Notes: generated from the letters alone by a model not told the origin. DNA of 64,000 nt from Streptomyces sp. NBC_00236 (GCF_036195045.1 NZ_CP108100.1:682001-746000), one strand, 5' to 3'. Counted from the first letter of the stretch, positions 23,689 to 32,653 are shown. Translations and numbers: made by a program.

Positions 23689-26600
23689 CAGCACACGGTG
23701 AGCACGACCACGGCACGAACAACTTCCGCCCCCTGGAGATCGACTGGGAGCACCTCGCGCTCGAAGAGCTGCTGGAGCTCGACTGGCCGAAGGCCGAGGG
23801 CAATGAACTCGCCCCCGGTTCCGGTCACCGCGCGTCCTGGGACGATTTGATCCTGTACTCCGATCTCCACGAGGCGATCGAGCGGCTGAACCCCTCCCTC
23901 TCCCCCGACGCCGTGCGCGACGCCGTCGCGACCGCCGCGACGCCTGCCTCCCAGGACGCGTACGAGGAGAACCGGGCCGCGCACGGCTTCCTGACCGGTG
24001 GCATTCGCTCCGTCACGTACGTCGACGCCCTCGGAGCCGAGCACAACCCGACTATCCGTGTCGTCGACCTCGACGATACGGACGCCAACACCTACCGCGC
24101 CGTCCGCCAGGTGACCGTCATCGACGGCGAGCGGAACCGTCGCTTCGACCTCGTCCTCTACGTCAACGGGCTGCCGCTCGCCGTCATCGAGCTGAAGCGG
24201 GCCGGCGACGAGGACGCCACCCTCGAGACCGCGCACGCGCAGATCAGCCGGTATGCCGAGGAGTTCCCGACCGCGTTCCGGTACAACGCGGTGGTCCTCC
24301 TCTCCGACGGGATAACTGCCAAGTACGGCACCCCCTTCACGCCCTACGAGCACTTCGCTCCGTGGAACACCGACGAGTTCGGCGCCCGTGTGGAGACGCT
24401 GGAGAGCGACGGCCTGGCCGAGACGGGTCAGTCTCTTGCGCTGCACGGGCTCTTCGCGCAGCCCCGGTTCCTCTCGCTCGTGAAGTCCTTCATCAACTTC
24501 GTGCCCGCCAAGCGCATGAAGCGGATCGCCAAACCTCACCAGTACTTCGCGGTCACCCGCGCCTCCGACGCCGTCCGCGACGCCGCGGCCAGTGACGGCA
24601 GGGCCGGCGTGGTCTGGCACACCCAGGGCTCGGGCAAGTCCGAGGAGATGGTGCTGACGACGAACCTCGTCAGCCGGGATCCCCTCCTGCACAACCCCAC
24701 CGTCGTGGTCATCACCGACCGGAACGACCTCGACGACCAGCTGTACTCCACGTTCCTGGAGAGCCAGGTCCTGCCCGAGGCTCCTCGGCAGATCGGCACC
24801 CGCGCCGAGCTGCGCGAGGAACTCGCCGCCAAGCGCACCGGCGGCATCCTCTTCACCACGCTCCAGAAGTTCGGCAGGACCAAGCAGGAGAAGGAGTCGG
24901 GAACCGACCACCCGCTCCTCTCCGACCGGCGGAACATCGTCGTCGTCGTCGACGAGGCCCACCGCAGCCACTACGACAACCTCGACGGCTACGCCCGCCA
25001 CCTGCGCGACGCGCTCCCGCACGCCACGCTTCTCGCCTTCACCGGCACCCCGATCTCCGAGGCCGACCGCGACACCCGCGATGTCTTCGGCGACTACATC
25101 GACGTGTACGACCTCAAGCGGGCCGCCGACGACGGCGCGACCGTGAAGGTCTACCACGAGAGCCGCGTCGTCCAGCTCGTCCTCGACCGGGATGTCGATC
25201 CCACCACCATCGACGCCGAGGCCGACCGCATCACCGACGGCCTGGACGACACCGAGCGCCGGCGCGTCGAGCAGCTCGTCGCCACGATGAACGCGATGTA
25301 CGGCGCGCCGGCCCGTATCCGCGATCTGACCGCCGACCTGGTCGAGCACTGGGAGGCCCGCCGCGAGCGCATGAAGGCGTTCGTCGGGGTGTCCGAGGAG
25401 CCCGGTGGCGCGGCCGGCAAGGCGATGATCGTCTGTGCCACCCGTGACATCTGCGTCAGCGTGTACGACGCCCTGCGCGAACTGCGGCCCGAGTGGCACA
25501 GCGACGAGGTCGACAAGGGCTCCATGAAGATCGTCTTCTCCTCGGACTCCCGCAAGGACCCCGCACGCCTGCGCACCCACGCCCTGCGCGGATCCCAGCG
25601 GAAGGCCGTCATCAACCGGGCCAAGGACCCCGACGACGCGCTGGAACTCCTCATCGTCAACAACATGCTCCTGACCGGCTTCGACGCCCCGCCGATCCAC
25701 ACCATGTATCTGGACCGCCCGCTCAAGGGCGCCAACCTGATGCAGGCCCTGGCCCGGGTCAACCGGCGCTTCCGCTCGAAGCAGGACGGCCTCCTCGTCG
25801 GCTACGCCCCTCTCACGGAGAACCTCCAGCGGGCGATCGCCGAGTACTCCGAACCCGACCAGGAAGACCGGACGCTCGGTCAGGACATCGACCGGGCGCT
25901 GGACGAGCTGCGCAACGAGTACGAGATCCTCGACGGCATCCTGCACGGCTGGGACTGGCGCGGCCGTCTCGCCAAGCCCTCCCAGCGGGCGTTCATCGAA
26001 GCGGCTCTCAGCACCGCGAACCACCTCCGCGACCCGCGCACTCCCGGCAACAACCCGGAGACGCTCGACAACCCCAACGAGACCCTGAGTCGCCGCTTCC
26101 GCGAGCACGCCCACCGCCTGGAGCGCTTCTTCGCGCTCGCCGGCTCCTCCGCCGACATCGGCTCCCGGTTCCCGGACCAGCCGCAGTGGAAGCGTGACAT
26201 CCAGTTCCTCGTCGAGGTCCGCGCCTACATGGCCAAGCTCGACGCCATGGACCGCGAGGCGCGCGGCCTGCCGGTGGCCCGCGACGTCGCCCTGTACCTC
26301 GCCCAGCTGACCTCGGCCGTCGTCGAGACCGGCGAGGTGACCGACCTCTTCGCCGAGGCCGGCCTGGAGACGGCCGACCTGACCCACCTCAACGACGCCC
26401 TCGTCGCCCAGCTCCAGAAGAGCGACACGCCTCACCTGGCCGCCGAAGCGCTGCGTCGCCTCGTCGAGCAGAAGATGCGCGAGGTCACCCGGCACAACAT
26501 CGTCCGGCAGACCGCGTTCTCCGACCGCCTCCAGGACCTCATGGTCACGTACATGCGGCAGCAGCTCACCAGCGCGGAAATCATCGCCAAGCTGGTCGAG

Positions 26601-26957
26601 ATGGCCAAGGAGATCGCGAACGACGCGAAGCGCGGCGACCAGTTCGACCCCCGTCTGAGCCACGACGAACTCGCCTTCTATGACGCCGTCGCCGACCTCG
26701 GATCCGCGCGTGAGCTGATGGGCGACGAGGTCCTCTCCGGTATCGCCCGCGATCTCGTCGTGCAGATCCGCAAGAACCTCAAGCCCGACTGGATCGCCCG
26801 CGAGCCGGTCCGCGCCAAGCTCCGCAGCACCATCAAGCGCCTCCTGGCCAGGCACGGCTACCCGCCGGCCCAGGCCCCCGCGGCCATCGACCTCGTCCTG
26901 AAGCAGATGGAGCACTTCGCCAACGAGTGGGCCGCCGACGGAAACGCCGGCGACTGA
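23685..26957 (+). CDS. hsdR: Type I restriction endonuclease subunit
   Basis: 1090 residues, within the usual HsdR length. N-terminal PD-(D/E)xK nuclease with VTVIDGERNRRFDLVLYVNG and the E-x-K at LAVIELKRAG (about 168). SF2 helicase motor: Walker A HTQGSGKSEEMV (about 314), VVITDRNDLDDQ (motif Ia), DEAH-type motif VVVDEAHRSHYD (about 422), LLAFTGTPI (motif III), and later motifs at VNNMLLTGFDAP and MQALARVNRRF. A C-terminal helical domain binds the methylase. It translocates DNA and cuts at collision points when the site is unmethylated. Overlaps hsdS by 4 nt; last gene of the operon. Confidence 0.96.
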   Translation: MTAHGEHDHGTNNFRPLEIDWEHLALEELLELDWPKAEGNELAPGSGHRASWDDLILYSDLHEAIERLNPSLSPDAVRDAVATAATPASQDAYEENRAAHGFLTGGIRSVTYVDALGAEHNPTIRVVDLDDTDANTYRAVRQVTVIDGERNRRFDLVLYVNGLPLAVIELKRAGDEDATLETAHAQISRYAEEFPTAFRYNAVVLLSDGITAKYGTPFTPYEHFAPWNTDEFGARVETLESDGLAETGQSLALHGLFAQPRFLSLVKSFINFVPAKRMKRIAKPHQYFAVTRASDAVRDAAASDGRAGVVWHTQGSGKSEEMVLTTNLVSRDPLLHNPTVVVITDRNDLDDQLYSTFLESQVLPEAPRQIGTRAELREELAAKRTGGILFTTLQKFGRTKQEKESGTDHPLLSDRRNIVVVVDEAHRSHYDNLDGYARHLRDALPHATLLAFTGTPISEADRDTRDVFGDYIDVYDLKRAADDGATVKVYHESRVVQLVLDRDVDPTTIDAEADRITDGLDDTERRRVEQLVATMNAMYGAPARIRDLTADLVEHWEARRERMKAFVGVSEEPGGAAGKAMIVCATRDICVSVYDALRELRPEWHSDEVDKGSMKIVFSSDSRKDPARLRTHALRGSQRKAVINRAKDPDDALELLIVNNMLLTGFDAPPIHTMYLDRPLKGANLMQALARVNRRFRSKQDGLLVGYAPLTENLQRAIAEYSEPDQEDRTLGQDIDRALDELRNEYEILDGILHGWDWRGRLAKPSQRAFIEAALSTANHLRDPRTPGNNPETLDNPNETLSRRFREHAHRLERFFALAGSSADIGSRFPDQPQWKRDIQFLVEVRAYMAKLDAMDREARGLPVARDVALYLAQLTSAVVETGEVTDLFAEAGLETADLTHLNDALVAQLQKSDTPHLAAEALRRLVEQKMREVTRHNIVRQTAFSDRLQDLMVTYMRQQLTSAEIIAKLVEMAKEIANDAKRGDQFDPRLSHDELAFYDAVADLGSARELMGDEVLSGIARDLVVQIRKNLKPDWIAREPVRAKLRSTIKRLLARHGYPPAQAPAAIDLVLKQMEHFANEWAADGNAGD

Positions 26958-26969
26958 CGTCCTGGCCGA

Positions 26970-27375
26970 AGAGCCCGTCCATCTTCGAGGCCGCCGACGG
27001 GACCGTGTGGTCCGCAAGGGGCTAGTCATGGTTGCGCGCAGGGGCGGTACGACCACATGGCAACAACTCGCCCAACAGATCGACCCTGGGCTGCGTCATC
27101 TCTCTGACAGCTCACTGCGCAATCTGCTCGTGGAAGCAGATCACCCGGTGAGCGAGAACGCGGTGCCCTTGAGCGTACTGGTCCTGGCGCCCCGGGGGGC
27201 AGAAGAAGTTGCCGTACCTGAGTGCGGTGCGGTTCTACGGGACCTCGGCATTGATGCCCCCGTGTCGAAGCGGAGATTCAGTGGTGGAGCACGGAAGCGA
27301 TCCGCCGAATCCACGCCGTCTACGAGCAACGCAAGACCTCGCCCCCGGACGCGGTATCTCCCCCCGTGATCACGC
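26970..27375 (+). pseudogene. Frameshifted hypothetical gene remnant
   Basis: Reading frames change at least twice. IFEAADGTVWSARG reads into a stop, then TTTWQQLAQQIDPGLRHLSD and NAVPLSVLVLAPRG in another frame, then AVLRDLGIDAPVS, and finally EIQWWSTEAIRRIHAVYEQR in the third. Joined, they give a protein-like sequence with sensible codon use, but no single frame is whole. It follows hsdR by few bases and precedes the integrase remnant. Original function unknown. Confidence 0.6.
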
Positions 27376-27380
27376 GTCCC

Positions 27381-27712
27381 CCCGGAGGCCGCCCGGCTCG
27401 ACGACCCGGACAGCCCCGCCTATCGCCGCCTGCACTCGCGGTGGCACACCGTCATGGACAGTGGCCTCCAGCCGGAGTCCGTCGGCGACGTCGTCACCCG
27501 CGCCGGCCGGCGCGCAGGAATCGAGATCCGCTTCACCGGCCACAGTCCCCGCCGCGGCCCGGCCACGTCCTCCCGGCTGAAGGGCCACGGCCAGATCGTC
27601 ATCGCCAAGCAGGGAGGATGGGCCTCCCATTCGATGGTGCTGGCCGGGTACCTGGAGATCGTTGACCAGTGGGAGGACAACGCCCTGATCGACGTGCTGC
27701 AGAGCTCGGCCA
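27381..27712 (+). pseudogene. Tyrosine recombinase/integrase C-terminal fragment
   Basis: Carries the end of a tyrosine recombinase: VVTRAGRRAGIEIRFTGHSP followed by RRGPATSSRLKGHG (the H-x-x-R box), then GGWASHSMVLAGYLEI with the catalytic-Tyr position in LAGYLEIVDQWEDNA. The N-terminal catalytic domain half is missing and the frame runs past the usual end. Non-functional remnant of an integrated element; no attachment repeats were found. Confidence 0.75.
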
Positions 27713-27719
27713 AGCCGAA

Positions 27720-27754
27720 GGGCCGTACCAGACCAGTCAGGGTCGGTACGGCCC
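27720..27754. terminator. Ten-bp-stem hairpin between convergent units
   Basis: GGGCCGTACC (27720-27729) pairs perfectly with GGTACGGCCC (27745-27754) over a 15-nt loop. It lies downstream of the Mrr-like gene (ending 27796, minus strand) and of the integrase remnant (plus strand), so it can act in both directions. Confidence 0.65.
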
Positions 27755-27795
27755 CTTCGGCTCTCAAAAGGAGGCGACGGGGGCGAGGTGCTTTG

Positions 27796-28485
27796 CTACC
27801 CGCCCTTACGAGGCCCGGGAATCTTCGGCAGAAGGTCCCACAGAGGTCGGCCGCCGCCGGCCCAGGCCGCCAGGATCTGGCGGTCGGCCAGGTGCATGTG
27901 GAGCTGCACGGCCAGTGGCGCGCAGCGGGTGGAGAACCGGCCGTTGGTGACGACCAGGACCACGTCGGCACCGTACAGCTGGCGGGCGGTGCCGTTGACC
28001 CGCTGGAGGTCCGGTGTCCCGACGGCCGAGCCCTGGGCACCGGCCTTCCTGTGCTTGCACTGGATTACCCAGGCACGGCCCATCGGATCGGTGGCAAGAA
28101 CGTCGGCACCGTTGTCCCCGGCCCCGCCAATCTGGCGGGCATCGGTACAGCCGTCACGGAGCATCAGGTCGCGTACCGCGTACTCGAAGTCCCGGTGGTG
28201 CAGGGCGTCCAGCTGCGGAAGGGCGTAGCGCAGCGCTTGCTGCTGTACCCGGGCCCACGCTCGTTGCTGCTGGTGCCGGTGCCCCCACCAGGCCCCGCCC
28301 CCCGCCGCTACGGCCGCCAGCAGGACGAGCACCCACCAGTGTGCCGCGAGCCAGGTGACCACCGCCCACGCCACCGCGGCAGCCATGGCCCCGGCGCCCA
28401 GGAGCACCAGGAGGTCATCCTGCTGTTTCCGCTTGCTCGGACGCCGCTTACGGGGACGCCGTGCCGGCGGACGGCGCGCGGTCAC
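27796..28485 (-). CDS. Mrr-like restriction endonuclease with membrane helices
   Basis: 229 residues from GTG 28485; this start makes a GTGA overlap with the stop of the gene before it. Very basic N-terminus (ARRPRKRRPSKRKQ), two membrane helices around LLVLLGAGAMAAAVAWAVVT and WWVLVLLAAVAAGGGAWW, then the nuclease: LDALHHRDFEYAVRDLML, IGGAGDNGADVLATDPMG (catalytic Asp) and WVIQCKHRK (Q-x-K), the Mrr_cat signature, ending with VVLVVTNGRFST. Mrr enzymes cut modified DNA; this membrane form is found widely in actinobacteria and its target is not known. Coupled to a small protein gene of the RADGT type. Confidence 0.88.
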   Translation of the reverse strand: MTARRPPARRPRKRRPSKRKQQDDLLVLLGAGAMAAAVAWAVVTWLAAHWWVLVLLAAVAAGGGAWWGHRHQQQRAWARVQQQALRYALPQLDALHHRDFEYAVRDLMLRDGCTDARQIGGAGDNGADVLATDPMGRAWVIQCKHRKAGAQGSAVGTPDLQRVNGTARQLYGADVVLVVTNGRFSTRCAPLAVQLHMHLADRQILAAWAGGGRPLWDLLPKIPGPRKGG

Positions 28486-28769
28486 CGCCCGGCCCCGGAC
28501 GAAGGAAAGGAGATCGGGTAGGACACTGTCGGCTTCGGTAACGGCTGCGGGTTCTTCCAAGCGGGGAACTTGACCGGATACACACCAGGGGTCGGCCGAG
28601 GATACGGCATTCCGTCAGTGCCGCCGGACGGGGCAGTGTTCCCTCCGCCGAGAACGACGATCCCGGCCACGGCCACGATCGCCATCTCCTTGCGCGCACC
28701 GGCGGCCCACCGGGAATGCCCTTTGACCTGCGTTCCGTCCGCCCGCTGATACGGCCTGATCCACGGCAC
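28482..28769 (-). CDS. Small RADGT-motif membrane protein, coupled to the Mrr-like gene
   Basis: 95 residues from GTG 28769, preceded by GAGGGGG. Opens with IRPYQRADGTQVKGHSRW, then a short hydrophobic stretch EMAIVAVAGIVVLGGG, then a Pro-rich tail (PYPRPTPGVYPVKFPAWKNP). The same R-x-Y/H-x-RADGT-x-V motif appears twice in the gene at 29007-29381 on the other strand. Its stop overlaps the start of the Mrr-like nuclease gene (GTGA), which argues that both are real and work together. Function unknown. Confidence 0.7.
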   Translation of the reverse strand: MPWIRPYQRADGTQVKGHSRWAAGARKEMAIVAVAGIVVLGGGNTAPSGGTDGMPYPRPTPGVYPVKFPAWKNPQPLPKPTVSYPISFPSSGAGR

Positions 28770-29006
28770 CCGTCATCCCCCTCGAAGTGATCCACGGCGA
28801 CCGCTCATCGTCGCACCGGGCCCTGACGACGCATCGGGGAATCCAGACCGTCGGCTGGAAAAATGCAGATGAATCAAGCCGCGATCGAACATCAACTCGA
28901 CCCGTGTCTAGTGGAGTTGAAGGCCAACTGTCAGTGGCCCCTCTTAGCGTGGATGGTTGCCGGGATCCGCCGGCCTCACCCCTCTCCCTCCGAGGAACCC
29001 TCAGCC

Positions 29007-29381
29007 ATGACTCGCGTCCGCGCTCACCGTCGTGCCGACGGGACCTACGTCCGCGCCCACACCCGCCGCACCCGCCCCCGAACCGGCACGGCGACCGCTG
29101 CCCGCCGGAACACAGTCCGCAACATCCCGACAGCCCCGGCCGGGGCGACCGTCCGCGTACGGAGCTACCAGCGCGCGGACGGGACCTACGTTCGCAGCCA
29201 CGGCCGAGTCCTGCCGCAGGGCACTGTCGCGGTCGCCGGCGCAGGACTCGGCGGACTGCTGATCCTCTTACTCGTCCTGGCCGCGCTCTCGACCGGAGGG
29301 GGCCAGGCCGCTCCTGGCAGGGGATCGGCCCCGAGTCCGATCTCCGTATCCCCTGCTGCCGACCCCGCGACCAACAGGTAA
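29007..29381 (+). CDS. Small membrane protein with duplicated RADGTYV motif
   Basis: 124 residues from ATG 29007 (CGAGGA ten nt upstream). Two copies of a basic repeat: RVRAHRRADGTYVRAHTRR near the start and RVRSYQRADGTYVRSHGR near residue 50, then a membrane helix LGGLLILLLVLAALS and a polar tail. Arg-rich before the helix, so the N-terminus should be cytoplasmic. It resembles the RADGT protein at 28482-28769 and is followed by a strong terminator. No function known. Confidence 0.72.
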   Translation: MTRVRAHRRADGTYVRAHTRRTRPRTGTATAARRNTVRNIPTAPAGATVRVRSYQRADGTYVRSHGRVLPQGTVAVAGAGLGGLLILLLVLAALSTGGGQAAPGRGSAPSPISVSPAADPATNR

Positions 29382-29397
29382 CCCGAGACGAACAGGG

Positions 29398-29445
29398 AAG
29401 AAGGGCCCGGCCACTAGAACTTAAGCACCAGGCCGGGCCCTTCTT
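29398..29445 (+). terminator. Strong hairpin terminator
   Basis: AAGAAGGGCCCGGCC (29398-29412) and GGCCGGGCCCTTCTT (29431-29445) are perfectly complementary 15-bp arms around an 18-nt loop, with A-rich left and T-rich right ends. It starts 16 nt after the stop of the RADGTYV protein gene. Works in both directions by symmetry. Confidence 0.88.
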
Positions 29446-29740
29446 GCTGCCTTCGACCCGGAGGCAGTACGGCAGCGCCTTCTGCTCGACCAACTGCGGG
29501 GAGCGGCCCTCACGAGCCTCCTCGCCCCGGGCGACGCGCGCCGCTGAGTCATCGGCAGGGGCCGCACGGGCAAGCCGGCCCGGTGGCCCGCCTCCTGGTG
29601 GGGCTGGCGGCGTTGAGCCGGTTGTGGGACTTTCCGCGCCGGGACCGAGCTGCCGAAAAAGCGGCGCAGATCTGCGCGGTGATCGAACGGCACGAGACGC
29701 CACGTCCGAAAGTTGCGCACAGGGAATGCGGTCAGGTCGC

Positions 29741-30150
29741 ATGACGCCGAAGAACCGAGACCGGGAAGCCGAACGTCGGGAATACGCCGCCGCAGAGCGC
29801 CCTCTGGCTGGGACACACCTGCGCTCGCTCGTCGGAAAGCTCACGGGGACAGAGCTGATCGCCGAGTGCGGGCTCCGGCGCGACGTCGTCTACGGCGATC
29901 ACCAGGAGTTCGTGGACGAGTTCCGGGCACGGGCCAAGGCGCAGAACTTCACTCCGCAGGTCGTCCAGAACATGGCCGAGGACAATGCCGGGCTCCGAGA
30001 AGCCGTGGCGAAGACCAAGACGGACCTCGCCCACGGAGAGGGAACGAGTCCGTGCCCTGATACGAGCCGCTGCAGAGCTGTCGCTAGAACTGGAGCAGGC
30101 GCGCGAGACCCTCGCCGCATCCAGCAGGTCACACGGCTGCCTGGCCGGCC
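29741..30150 (+). pseudogene. Frameshifted helical protein, recombinase-associated type
   Basis: Starts MTPKNRDREAERREYAAAER and continues SLVGKLTGTELIAECGLRRD, VVYGDHQEFVDEFRARAKAQ and NMAEDNAGLREAVAKTKTDL. Near 30040 the frame breaks; the natural continuation RERVRALIRAAAELSLELEQ ARETLAAS lies in the next frame. A small HTH plus coiled-coil protein of this kind is often found beside tyrosine recombinases in actinobacteria (general impression, not searched). The 300 bp before it hold more fragments (such as LLVGLAALSRLWDFPRRDRA) in broken frames. Confidence 0.6.
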
Positions 30151-30641
30151 CAGATCCGACACCTGACGAGAGCCAGGGCGATCGCGGCGGTGGAGCTGCC
30201 GGGAACATAATGTCGGCGCACGCGTCGGGTCGGACGTCGAGCAGTAGCGGTCGTGGGTGCGTGAGCGGTACCAGGTCCGCTCCAGCGGCCAGGCTCTGGC
30301 CTAGGAGACGAGGCGTGTCGAGGCGGCGTCGAAGAACAATTCGGCTCAGTTGATCCACAGCCCGTCTCGCGATCCGAACGCGCCGATCCCGGAGGACGAG
30401 GAAAATATCGTCAGCGCACTTTGAGCTGAGCTGTCCACTCGCGTTGGCGAGGCCCACGCCTCTTCCGCTCCCTCGATCGAGGGGCCTGCGGCCGATCCGT
30501 CCCGGCTCGGCTCCTGTGGCTGCCTGCCCGTCATGGTGATGACACCCCGGTGCAGAGCCCGGGCTGCGCGGTGAAACTCTCGGATTGTCGTACCCGACAG
30601 GTTCAATGGAACCGCCGAGACGACCGACGGGAGCACCGCGC
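30151..30641. other. Gene-free stretch after the recombinase debris
   Basis: About 490 bp with only short overlapping frames and no recognisable protein, ribosome site or strong hairpin. Probably decayed element sequence plus the promoter region of the YdeI-like gene. Confidence 0.5.
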
Positions 30642-31205
30642 ATGGAGTCAACCTTCTTCTCAAGTCCTGAGGAGTTCCGGGACTGGCTGGAGGAGCACCA
30701 CGCGACTGCCTCCGAATGCCGGGTGGGCATGTGGAAGAAGGAAACGGGCAAGCCCACCCTGAGCTGGTCGGAGGCGGTCGACCAGGCCCTGTGCTACGGC
30801 TGGATCGACGGCCGGCAGAGCCCGATCGACGGCTTCTCCTGGACGATCCGATTCACCCCGCGCAGCCCTCGCAGCAACTGGAGCCAGGTCAACCTCCGCA
30901 AGATCGAGGAGCTGACTGCGCAGGGGCTCATGAGGCCGGCCGGCATCGCGGTGTTCGAAGCCCGTGACCGGGACCGCGAGGAGAAGCCGGTCTGGGAGTT
31001 CGAGGCGGCGCAGCTGGCTCGCTTCCAAGCGGAACCGCGGGCGTGGGAGTGGTTCAGCGGGCAGGCGCCGTCCTACCGCAAGTCGGCCATCCACCATGTG
31101 ATCAGTGCCAAGCGGGACGAGACTCGGGAGCGACGGTTGGACCAGCTGATCGCCGACAGCCTGGAAGGGGTGCGGCTCAAGCCGTTCCGGCGACCCGGAA
31201 CCTGA
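30642..31205 (+). CDS. YdeI/OmpD-associated family protein
   Basis: 187 residues, ATG 30642 with GGGAG upstream. Matches the family of YdeI-like bacteriocin-protection proteins through FFSSPEEFRDWLEEHHATAS, LSWSEAVDQALCYGWIDGRQ (highly typical), FTPRSPRSNWSQVNLRKIEEL and the C-terminal SYRKSAIHHVISAKRDETRERRL. These are small cytoplasmic proteins of poorly known function. Stands alone; its end overlaps slightly with a doubtful reverse-strand fragment. Confidence 0.9.
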   Translation: MESTFFSSPEEFRDWLEEHHATASECRVGMWKKETGKPTLSWSEAVDQALCYGWIDGRQSPIDGFSWTIRFTPRSPRSNWSQVNLRKIEELTAQGLMRPAGIAVFEARDRDREEKPVWEFEAAQLARFQAEPRAWEWFSGQAPSYRKSAIHHVISAKRDETRERRLDQLIADSLEGVRLKPFRRPGT

Positions 31206-31419
31206 GGGCCCGCTGCACCAGGCCGAGCGCGATCGCGTAGCCCTCCGGCTCGGCCGTCCAGCGCAGGACCTGCCGCTCCGGGAACCCCTCGGGCCGGCCA
31301 TAGCCGCCCATGGCCCACGGCCCGTGATCGACAGCGCCGCCTACCAGGTGCCAACCGCCGCCACAACCTGCATCGCCCGTCGCGACCTCGACCCCGGAAA
31401 CGCGTCGAGTGCGTGGCAA
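31177..31419 (-). other. Possible gene fragment, unassigned
   Basis: An 80-codon frame whose middle reads GWHLVGGAVDHGPWAMGGYG and EGYAIALGLVQRALRFRVAG, more protein-like than a random frame. The rest of the 31.2-31.55 kb gap holds nothing recognisable. It overlaps the end of the YdeI-like gene, has no clear ribosome site, and may be the end of a decayed gene. Confidence 0.25.
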
Positions 31420-31556
31420 TACCGGCCCTGCACGAGACGGTCCACCCGCAGCGCGCCAGGCCGGCAGACCCGCCGACTCCTGACCAGGCGACTGCCGGAA
31501 CGGACAAAACCCACCCTATTGAGCGGAACTGTTCTCGAAGCCCTGCCTTGTTCGTT

Positions 31557-32537
31557 TCAAGATGGGTGAAGATCTCCGCTGGTGCGCGGCCGGCCGTATC
31601 GTTCGACGAGGGCGTTGCCGATCGAGGCCAGTTGGTCTCGGACCTCCGGAGGACCGGTTACCTCGACCCATTCGACCAGCCCTGAGAGCTCGCCGGCGAG
31701 GATGTACTCGTTGGGGCCGCGGATCACGACCTCGATGCGGCCGTCGGTCGTGGAACCTCCCACGTCGAGCCGGTCGCCGAGCGCCATCCGGAGTATGCCT
31801 ATCCCGTCGGGTGTGCATACCGCCTGGACCTTCAGCGGCGTTCGTTTGCGATCGACCTCTTTGGCAATCTCATTCCAACTCTCGGCAAGGTCGAAGTCCC
31901 CGGGTCGGTGCACAGGGTCGCCGGTCGGGTCGGCGGACGACACGCGGTCGATCCGGAAGACCCGTCGGCCGGTCTCGGTGTTGGAGACGAGGTACCACAC
32001 AGGACCTTTGGCGACGATGCCCAGCGGATGGACGGTTCTCCGGGTTTCGGCACCTTTGCTGTCGACGTAGCCGAGCGATACCTGTGCGCCGCGGATCACC
32101 GCGTCCTGGAGTTCGTCGAGGAAGCGAGGCGGCCGGTGCTCGATCCGGCTCGCCCCCCATTGCTGCGGATCTACGACCAGCGACGCCGCGGCTGCCTCGG
32201 CCTGCATCTGGAAGGGCTTCGGTAGAGCGTGCACGAGCTTGCGCAGAGCCGCTTTCATCGTCGGCGTCGCATCCGAGGCCGGACCGACAGCCAGGAACAG
32301 GGCGCGTGCCTCGCTGGCGGTCAACCCGGACAGGTCGGTACGAGCACCGCCCACCAGGCGCCAGCCGCCGCCTCGGCCCTGTACGGAGTACACGGGCACC
32401 CCGGCCATGGCCAGGGCGTCGAGGTCACGGCGGGCGGTGCGCTCGGAGACGTCCAGCTCTCGGGAGACCTCCGCGGCTGTCACCTGCTCGCGCCGTTGGA
32501 GCAAGAGGAGTATGGACACCAGCCGATCAGATCGCAT
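31557..32537 (-). CDS. YafY-type WYL-domain transcriptional regulator
   Basis: 326 residues from ATG 32537. N-terminal helix-turn-helix (VSILLLLQRREQVTAAEVSR ELDVSERTARRDLDALAMAG), wing VYSVQGRGGGWRLV, then the WYL sensor domain: VSLGYVDSKGAETRRTVHPL, VWYLVSNTETGRRVFRIDRV, and the WCX C-terminal extension (GRIEVVIRGPNEYILAGELS). Ligand unknown. Divergent from the epoxide-hydrolase-like gene; a 10-bp inverted repeat in the 116-bp gap is a likely operator for it. Confidence 0.92.
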   Translation of the reverse strand: MRSDRLVSILLLLQRREQVTAAEVSRELDVSERTARRDLDALAMAGVPVYSVQGRGGGWRLVGGARTDLSGLTASEARALFLAVGPASDATPTMKAALRKLVHALPKPFQMQAEAAAASLVVDPQQWGASRIEHRPPRFLDELQDAVIRGAQVSLGYVDSKGAETRRTVHPLGIVAKGPVWYLVSNTETGRRVFRIDRVSSADPTGDPVHRPGDFDLAESWNEIAKEVDRKRTPLKVQAVCTPDGIGILRMALGDRLDVGGSTTDGRIEVVIRGPNEYILAGELSGLVEWVEVTGPPEVRDQLASIGNALVERYGRPRTSGDLHPS

Positions 32538-32556
32538 ACGGACAAAACTCTCATAA

Positions 32557-32581
32557 AAACCGGTCATGGGGTGACCGGTTT
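32557..32581. promoter_or_regulatory. Inverted repeat AAACCGGTCA-N5-TGACCGGTTT
   Basis: Perfect 10-bp arms around TGGGG in the divergent gap between the WYL regulator (start 32537) and the epoxide-hydrolase-like gene (start 32654), 20 and 73 bp from the two starts. Its length, symmetry and place make it a strong operator candidate for the WYL protein. Inference from position. Confidence 0.72.
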
Positions 32582-32653
32582 GGGGAGCACGATGGCGCCA
32601 TGGCCTCATCGAGGAGGTCGACCGCCGGCGAACGCCCCCAGAGAGGAAATGCA

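Noticed and set aside
23421..27056. 1211-codon minus-strand frame over hsdS and hsdR
   Set aside because: Exact antisense of hsdR; Val/Gly/Asp-rich shadow protein without domains.
31562..32653. Upstream extension of the epoxide-hydrolase-like frame
   Set aside because: The extension is antisense to the WYL regulator; the hydrolase starts at GTG 32654 with a ribosome site.
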